A DNA stretch of 13,263 nt. Source: Physocladia obscura. Its lineage: Eukaryota; Chytridiomycota; Chytridiomycetes; Chytridiales; Chytriomycetaceae. The translations under genes were made by a program, and so were the position numbers. A model generated the notes under the pieces. That model saw only the letters and a program-made list of their open reading frames with translations, searched no databases and had not been told where the DNA came from. The DNA lies in NCBI GenBank assembly GCA_027596945.1, contig JADGJH010000906.1, positions 1-13,263 of the forward strand. The letters are read 5' to 3'. Shown piece after piece: positions 7,260-13,263 of the stretch (position 1 is its first letter; every line of letters starts with the position of its first letter).

Positions 7260-10200
7260 AAGTATTGATATCGCTGTTGTCGCCCCAATCGATCCAAAGC
7301 TTTCCGTTCATTCAATCAACCCAACTGATCACGAAGTAGCCGATTCAGCAGAATCCACGCAAGCGATTCTTGTCGTCTCGAATGCTATGTCGAATGCTGC
7401 TCCCGCCGCCGAATCTACGGATCTAAAACAGCCGGTGCCAAATGTCGATCAAATCGGTGAGTTCTTTGCAAATCAACGCAGTCAAAACTAAATATTTGCT
7501 TCAAATCAAAGTTTCCAAACATCAGCATGAGCTCAAACAGACACATTCCAAAACAGAATTCACCTGCTCAATTTGTTCAACTGAGAACCTGAGTGGGGCG
7601 CGCTTTCAATGCGAAGATCTCGTATGTGAAGTGAAGGCATACGTTGAATGTGGGAATTGCAATTTGAAGACAAACTCAGCCGTAATGAACTTGCATCTGT
7701 TATTGCGCTGCCCGGAAAACAAATTGGAGCATTCATGTGACTTTTGTGGCGAAAAAAAAATAATTTACACATGTGTCCTTTGCAAGTATGTTGATATGAT
7801 TATACCTCATTTTTGTAAGTTCAATAAACTTTCACGAACAGCTACGATGAATGCACTGGCTGCCACGAAAAAATGTCTGCCGCTTTCATAGACCTGGGTG
7901 CCATCGAAGTAGCCGTGAATGAAAACAACCTGCCAGTTCTGACTTCGCTTCTCAAGCAAGTCCCATCAAAAACGTTTGCAAAGTTGATAAAGGCTGGCGA
8001 TAAAGTTTTGCTGCCTTCTTCTAAAAAGACGCTGTTAGTTTTCGCAAAAGAATTGGCTGAACTTGAGAATCCTGAAATCACCGAAATCGTATCTGCTTTA
8101 GAAACCATTATATACTGTCAACACGAACACCCATTGAAAAATCAACACCTGCGAGGCTCATACAGATGTAACATTTGTGCATCTGACAAATACGGGCCAT
8201 TTTATTCATGCGAAGGTGATTGCGACTACAGAGAATGCGCAAATTGCCATTTCAAAACAAAATCTGAAGCTGCAAATGAACATGGCTTGGTTTTGTTGGA
8301 TTCGCCTCAATCAATTTCATGCGACTGCGGCTGTGGCAAAAGCACGACCAAATATCACTGTCAAGAGTGTAATTTTGACCAATGTAGCGACTGCTTCACC
8401 AAATATTGTAAAGATGCCTTGATACTTTCTGCTGAACAATTTGAACGTTATATTGTATCCGGAAATGTTGCAGAGCTGCAACAGCTTGTAAAAATTTTAG
8501 GAGAAGAAAGCTCAATTAATTTGGAGATAACTTTGCCTCACAGTGGAAAGAAACCATTGGAGCTGGCTTTAATTTCTGAAAAATCTAATGAAATTGCCAA
8601 AATTTTAGCAAATGGATTTGCGAAAAAAAAATCAGAAGACTTTTATTTATACCATGAAATTGTCAGACATGGTATTTGAATTTTTTTTCTCTTCTCGTTT
8701 CACTTAATTTTTGTATTTATGCCAGAAAATCTCTATCTTTTGAAATACGCGCTGGAAAACAAACTTGGTGATGTTGATGCAAAAACAAGTATGGGATGGA
8801 CTGCGCTGCATATTGCGGCAGAAAAAGGACTTGTCGAGTTCTTGCAGCTTTTCCTTGACAACGGTGCTGATATCAATATGCACGGAAATGAACGAACTGC
8901 ATTGCACAGAGCCGCGGAGTTTGGTGAGGCAATATCTCTTAGTTTTCCTTGTTTTCTATTTTGTTTTCCTCTGAATTATGATTTCATGAAGGTCAATTGG
9001 AAGCTTTAAAATATCTCATTTTTGCTGGCGCAGATGTGAACTCAGTTGGGCGAAGAAAAGAAACACCAATATTTTCTGGTAGTTAGACTAAGTAAATATT
9101 TGCTCACGTAATTGACTCTTTGTTTCAGCCATCAGTGAAAGTGCTCCTGACTGCGTCAATCATTTAATTTTGAATGGTGCTGATATAACCGTTACTGCCC
9201 ACGAAGGTAGCGGGGTGATGCATTATTGCCATGATGCAGAAACTGCCTACATTTTATTGTTGAATGGAGCGACAGTAAATTCACCAATTGACGAGAACGG
9301 AAATTCTCCAAAAAGTCATTTGAAAAATGAGGGCCGAGAAAAAGTTTTGGAAACAATTGCACTGTTTCAAAAACAACGGGTATATTTTCTCTAATTTTTA
9401 TTTAGCTTGCTCAAAAAAAATTTTTTAAATTTTTCGACGTCGTGACTACAGCAAGCTTGGAAAAAAGAAAGAGAAAGTCCTTCAGCAGAAAGACAAGAGA
9501 CGGTCGCGATCGACATGGTTTTGAAAGCCAAGAACGATGAACTCAAACGTCGTGTCGCCGCACTGCAGACCCAGCTTGCTGCTGCGAAAATTAAATCGCC
9601 GGATGCATTGCCTGACATTGTTCAAACGCTTTTCGGAAATATCGTCGGTCTTCCAAAGGTGACAAAACAAATAAAAGAAAAGATAAATAAGAATGAAAAT
9701 GCATAGCTCAAGCAAGAAATTGGCCGCTGGTTCAGAGTTCAGCAAATTGAGCAAGCGAGACGGAAAATGGGGCTTGATACCACTGCAATTCATTTGCCGC
9801 ATATGGTTTTGGCGGGCAACCCAGGTTTGCAGCAGATTCTTGTTTTTTTGTTGGTTTATGTGTTTCTTGCTTACTTTTTTTGGTTAAAAGGCACGGGGAA
9901 AACAACTGTTGCAAGGCTCCTTGGACAAGCGATGAAAATGGTAAACAAAGAAAAAAATATATCTTATAATTTTTTTCGACAAAAAATAAAACGAAAACTA
10001 GATTGGCGTTTCCACTGGTTTATGCGCGGAAGTATCACGTGATGACCTCGTTGGAGCAGCAGTTGGAGAGACGGAAAAGAAAATGAAAGAACTCTTCAAA
10101 AAATACCAAGGCGGTGTCATTTTCATTGACGAAGCCTATCGTCTGACTGAAAGCGGAGCAGATTATGGAAAAGTTGCGTTTGAGGCAATTTTAACTCGAA

Positions 10201-10691
10201 TGACTGAAGCCGACAATCGAACCATTTTCATGTTTGCCGGATACACCGATCAAATGGCTAAATTTTTGGACAGCAATCCTGGAATGCGCAGAAGAGTTGA
10301 AAAGCAATTTATTTTCGACGATGTAAGTGTTTTGGGTAATTTAATTTAATATTTACACAAATTTTATTTAATTTCATAAAATGTTTTTTTTTTACAGTAC
10401 ACTGTTGATGAGCTTGCTGAGATTTTCATTGCAAGCGCGAAATCCCGTGACTACGTTATTGACACTGAAGTTACTCCACGGTTACCTCTCATTTTTGAAG
10501 AGAGTTTCACAACGCGTCAACGCAGCATGATGAATGGTGGCCTTGCAGTGAATTTGTTCAATGCGGCAAAACAAGCATTGGATTCGAGATTGGAGCCGGA
10601 CGTAGATGATATTGAAAATATGATTGTCACGATTCAGCTTGTGGATGTGGAAGCTGGTGCGGAGAGTTTGAGAAGCTTTAACGCTCAATGA
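7213..10691 (+). CDS. Zinc-module - ankyrin - CbxX-type AAA+ ATPase protein, 957 aa
   Basis: Eleven coding exons: 7213-7456, 7512-7785, 7842-8671, 8726-8923, 8992-9078, 9129-9379, 9452-9658, 9707-9824, 9891-9940, 10002-10322, 10398-10691. Introns are 48-75 nt and every phase matches. Residues 1-81 are low-complexity and acidic. Two C1-like (DC1/ZZ-like) Cys/His modules lie at about 85-181 (HQHEL, FTCSIC, YTCVLCNYDECTGC) and 265-360 (CQHEHPL, YRCNIC, YHCQECNFDQCSDC). Ankyrin repeats occupy about 450-610 (GWTALHIAAEKG, RTALHRAAEFG). A coiled coil spans about 640-675. The AAA+ domain has Walker A GNPGTGKTT (734-742), split by a phase-1 intron, Walker B GGVIFIDEAYRL (790-801), sensor-region FMFAGY and NPGMRRR. 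This is the CbxX/CfxQ/SpoVK type, and it looks catalytically complete. No signal peptide or membrane segment, so probably cytosolic. It is a divergent paralogue of the minus-strand neighbour. The start is the first ATG after the last duplicated promoter. Confidence 0.92.
7512..7881 (+). other. C1-like zinc-binding module 1
   Basis: Spans residues about 82-181 and is completed by splicing at 7785/7842 (CVLCN then YDECTGC). Ligand candidates are H85, H87, C100, C103, C115, C120, C128, C131, then C157, C160, C169, C172, C177, C180. The H-x-H, C-x2-C and final CNYDEC-x2-C order parallels divergent C1 domains; ZZ-type fingers are the alternative. It likely binds zinc and mediates protein or lipid contacts; the ligand is unknown. 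Confidence 0.7.
8116..8406 (+). other. C1-like zinc-binding module 2
   Basis: Residues about 265-360 repeat the pattern of module 1: QHEHPL, YRCNIC, YSCEGDCDYRECANC, then an SCDCGC pair and YHCQECNFDQCSDC. The two modules align over their full length, so they arose by internal duplication. A helical, weakly ankyrin-like segment (about 190-263) separates them. Confidence 0.75.
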
Positions 10692-10757
10692 TTATTGTGT
10701 GTGTGTCTGTATGCTACAGCGTGTCAAGGGTGTGAAGAATAGGTTCAAAAAATTAAA

Positions 10758-10763
10758 AATAAA
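10758..10763 (+). terminator. Candidate poly(A) signal of the plus AAA+ gene
   Basis: AATAAA at 67 nt after the TGA stop (10689-10691), in A-rich sequence. A second AATAAA lies near 10824, already inside the convergent gene's last exon. The two genes face each other with only 125 bp between stop codons. Confidence 0.5.
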
Positions 10764-10816
10764 AATGGTGGATTGAAGTGAATTATTCCCTGAAAAACCC
10801 CCCAGCAAACAAATAT

Positions 10817-11028
10817 TTATGATAATAAATAAATGCGAATGTGCACCATCAGAATAAAAGTGATCATGAGAATGCCCAGCAGCACCGCCGCTGCCGCAAC
10901 CAGCACTGCTCTCTTTTCCTTTCCAAGTCTTTTTCCGCACCTGTATTATCAGGTTGTTTTTCATACGCTTTTAGTGCTGCAGTTTCAACTGCATCGTCCA
11001 TCGATCTTTTTAATTTGGTGACCTTATA
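10817..11028 (-). CDS. C-terminal exon of a tail-anchored membrane protein (partial, frame disturbed)
   Basis: From a likely acceptor (CTGAAG before 11028), one frame reads YKVTKLKRSMDDAVETAALK and continues as a charged helix. Another frame, shifted by one base, then reads KEKRAVLVAAAAVLLGILM, continuing ITFILMVHIRIYLLS to TAA at 10819-10817: a positively charged residue cluster followed by a single hydrophobic span at the extreme C-terminus, as in SNARE-like or other tail-anchored proteins. The frames can be reconciled by one missing A in the A5 run at about 10933-10937, or by a very short 35-nt GT-AG intron from the G after AATACAG to GAGCAG. Upstream exons are not recognisable, so the protein family is unknown. 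It is convergent with the AAA+ gene. Confidence 0.5.
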
Positions 11029-11193
11029 CTTCAGCAATGCCAGTCAGAAATTGAAAACAACAAAAGAAAAGTAAAGCAAAAGCATCTTCCATAACAAGCA
11101 TTGTTTCTGTTGCAATAGGTGCACTATTCATTGCATTTAGTCCTTGGAGTTATGATTTATTAAAACTTATTTAGAAACACTTTGTGAACTTTT

Positions 11194-11212
11194 TGTGTTT
11201 CAGTAAAACTGT
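11194..11212. repeat. 19-bp direct repeat, copy 1
   Basis: TGTGTTTCAGTAAAACTGT occurs here and again exactly at 11273-11291, 79 bases later. Flanking sequence differs. It may be a fragment of a dispersed repeat. Confidence 0.8.
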
Positions 11213-11272
11213 CTTTTATTTGATACAGCAATAAAGTAATAATAATTCCGTTTGAAAATCAACATTCCTTTG

Positions 11273-11291
11273 TGTGTTTCAGTAAAACTGT
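11273..11291. repeat. 19-bp direct repeat, copy 2
   Basis: Exact second copy of TGTGTTTCAGTAAAACTGT. The TGTTTCAG part resembles a 3' splice site, but no open exon follows either copy. Confidence 0.8.
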
Positions 11292-12412
11292 AAAACATCA
11301 CAAAAATGATTTCCTTTGTTTAAATACCCATTTTTCCTTGAAACATTTTGAAACAATTTTTAACTTGTCACATTAATTTTCCCCTATCTTTCTGCATTGA
11401 ATCTTTTGCTGTTTCATCTTATTCAATGAATTCTTATCAATTTCTTTAAATATACTTTCTTGTGAGACTAAATTGAAAAACAGTTAATATCAGTCCAGTG
11501 TGCTTATTTTTATTCCCATTTGTCATTGTCCATACTGAGGCATATAAAACATCTTAGTATCAAAAAGCAAGTAATTTGAAGATTATATTGTTATAAATGC
11601 ACCTCCTACTTGAAAATTGCATTTGAAAAAAAAAATGTAAAATAACTAAACCAGTACGTGCCTTCATTAGCATTGTGTTTGTCAAAGTATGAAGGGTATT
11701 GTTGTAATTTACAATCAACTTTGGTAAAATGCCAACCCAAATCTGCTGTCCAATATGCATTTGATATTTGTAAAGCATTTGCTTTATTGTGCCCCAACTT
11801 TGTCCAATTACCCCATTTGTCCAAGATGAGCCTGATTCAGAAAAAACTTATTTGATGTTTGTTGAGTTTCAGTTTGATAATGCTTTCAAATATCTTTTTA
11901 TTCATGCTTCTATTTAAACAAAGAGTAATAAACATGTTTTAACCATTTTATTGCACAGTTTTGTTCTCTGGAATTCCAACGTGACAGTTTTTCTTTCATT
12001 TTCCATTATTTTCTAAAAGAAAATTTTCATTCAGGAAAAGTTGCCTTGGGCCCATCTTCTGAGAAACAACAATCAAAGGCTGTGTTGGCTCAAAAAACAC
12101 ACTTCAGCACTGCTTTTAGCTTGTTGATATCCAACTTCAGTTGTTGGTTATGTGAGTTAATAAAGAATGTTTCAAATGTTTATTAGATCTTGAGAAACAA
12201 AGTTTCCCATAGGGCATGGGATGCCCTACCATTCCAACTCACTTCAAAGTAATATTTAGAAGACTAATATCCATAAAGATGTTACCTCTGTCAACTACAC
12301 AAGCTGTACTCTTATGTTGACAGATTGCTGACTTATTTGAAATGGGGTTCATTCAAACAAAAGCAGTGCTTGTTGTATCCTGTGTACTTAAAAGCCTTTA
12401 TATGCCTTCCAG

Positions 12413-12533
12413 GTGTAAGATGGCCACTCTAAGAGTTATTATGGAGAAAATAAATACTGAGAACAGTAAACCAGATGAAAAAGAATGGATTGATCCCAGA
12501 TCCTTTGCCTTGACCATTGGCCTACCAAAACTG
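12413..12533 (+). CDS. Weak candidate internal exon, unknown gene
   Basis: A 121-nt segment with an acceptor-like TATGCCTTCCAG just before and a donor-like GTATGA just after. One frame (entry phase 2) is open throughout and has protein-like composition: CKMATLRVIMEKINTENSK, then a segment ending RSFALTIGLPKL. No family is recognised. With no partner exon in view it could equally be chance or a relic. Confidence 0.28.
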
Positions 12534-13263
12534 GTATGATTTTTTCATTTACTATCAAGAAATTTCACACATGCATTGAATTCTACAATAACTTTAGTGA
12601 ATGAATCAATATTGCTGTCATGTGTACTGATTGGTTGAAAAAATCCCTCAAACAGTAAAACACTAAAGGCAGATATGGGCTTATGTTGCTGAGAATTCCT
12701 TTTTATGCTCTCACTTCTAAAAAAACACTCCCAGCACCTAAAAAAGTTTCAATATACCATTCACTGAAAAACAGTATTGATTTGATGAATCCTTTTTGAT
12801 ACAACTTTCCACCAGTCCATGGGTAGAATGCATGAAGTTTATGACAAATTGTTTTTAGTTTCCTGGGAATACCTTTCTTAATATAGCCAATTACGTTGTA
12901 TGGTCTTTTGTTTGTCTTGAAATCAACCATTTCCATTTTGTCCTTCATAGCCAGTAAATAAATGACTTGATTTTTTCAATATACTCCAAAGTTTTTGATG
13001 CTATAAATCTGAGACACATTTAAAGTCATGTGTTTTGCATTGTCTAGCAATATTACAATCAAAATGATACCGGAACAGAAGCAAATTGCCCTATTCAGGA
13101 AACACACTTCCATTGCTTTGTGCTTGAAATATTTACATTCAACTATACCATATCCACGGTTTAGGTATAATTTTAGGAGATTTTATAACAATATAGACAA
13201 TTGATCACACGAGTATTATAGTAAAATGGTAAATTTTTATACTGTTATTTTTTATTTCACATT

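Larger units (their letters stand above)
11029..13263. other. AT-rich stretch without a supported gene
   Basis: About 2.2 kb in which all frames are short and broken. By eye, the base composition is distinctly more AT-rich than the gene block, with many TTTG/CAAA words. The upstream exons of the tail-anchored gene might lie here behind introns, but I could not chain any. It holds a 19-bp direct repeat (11194, 11273) and one weak candidate exon (12413-12533). No transposase, reverse transcriptase, terminal inverted repeat or RNA gene is visible. Confidence 0.6.

Noticed and set aside
7842..8108. Minus-strand 88-codon frame
   Set aside because: Antisense shadow of the region between the zinc modules; the plus-strand frame has clear Cys/His motifs on both sides.
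9380..9451. Run of A/T near 9410-9435 as a possible frameshift in the AAA+ gene
   Set aside because: It lies in an intron with GTATAT donor and ACTACAG acceptor, and the phase-0 join keeps the coiled-coil frame.
11560..11824. Overlapping short minus-strand frames
   Set aside because: Two frames overlap, no recognisable motif, no coherent splice partners; expected by chance in AT-rich sequence.
12703..12948. 81-codon minus-strand frame
   Set aside because: Composition is somewhat protein-like (e.g. HAFYPWTGGKLYQ), but there is no recognised family, no splice context and no adjacent exon. It could be a transposon relic, but I cannot support it.

Overview
The window is from a eukaryotic, probably unicellular or fungus-like, genome. 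Coding regions are split by short GT-AG introns, mostly 43-80 nt, and the reading frame joins exactly across every junction in the two large gene models. Genes are packed closely from 1 to about 11,030. The lineage cannot be fixed from sequence alone. There is no rRNA, tRNA, CRISPR array or bacterial-type operon signal.

Layout. (1) 194-2565, minus: a three-exon gene for a 734-aa protein with a HET (heterokaryon-incompatibility type) domain. (2) 2685-6794, minus, ending only 119 bp upstream of the HET start codon: a 15-exon gene for a 1040-aa protein with ankyrin repeats, a coiled-coil linker, a CbxX/SpoVK-type AAA+ ATPase, two thioredoxin domains (active sites CGPS and CQSC), an acidic linker and a small Cys-rich C-terminus. 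(3) 6755-7259: a tandem duplication of about 250 bp of the divergent promoter, carrying the start codons of both flanking genes. (4) 7213-10691, plus: an 11-exon gene for a 957-aa protein with two C1-like zinc-binding modules, ankyrin repeats, a coiled coil and the same AAA+ domain. (5) 10817-11028, minus: the last exon of a tail-anchored membrane protein, with a frame problem. (6) 11,029-13,263: an AT-rich stretch without a convincing gene, different in texture from the rest, with one weak candidate exon.

How the genes relate. The two AAA+ genes are divergent paralogues: they share three phase-0 intron positions in the AAA region and the order ankyrin, coiled coil, AAA+. They differ in accessory domains: thioredoxins at the C-terminus of one, zinc modules at the N-terminus of the other. 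The duplicated promoter was repartitioned. The minus gene uses the start in copy 1, the plus gene uses the start in copy 2. The spare minus start in copy 2 is ATA, and the spare plus start in copy 1 now opens a 67-codon dead-end frame. A HET protein beside ankyrin/AAA+ proteins suggests, as inference only, a self/non-self or stress-surveillance locus with a cell-death type effector.
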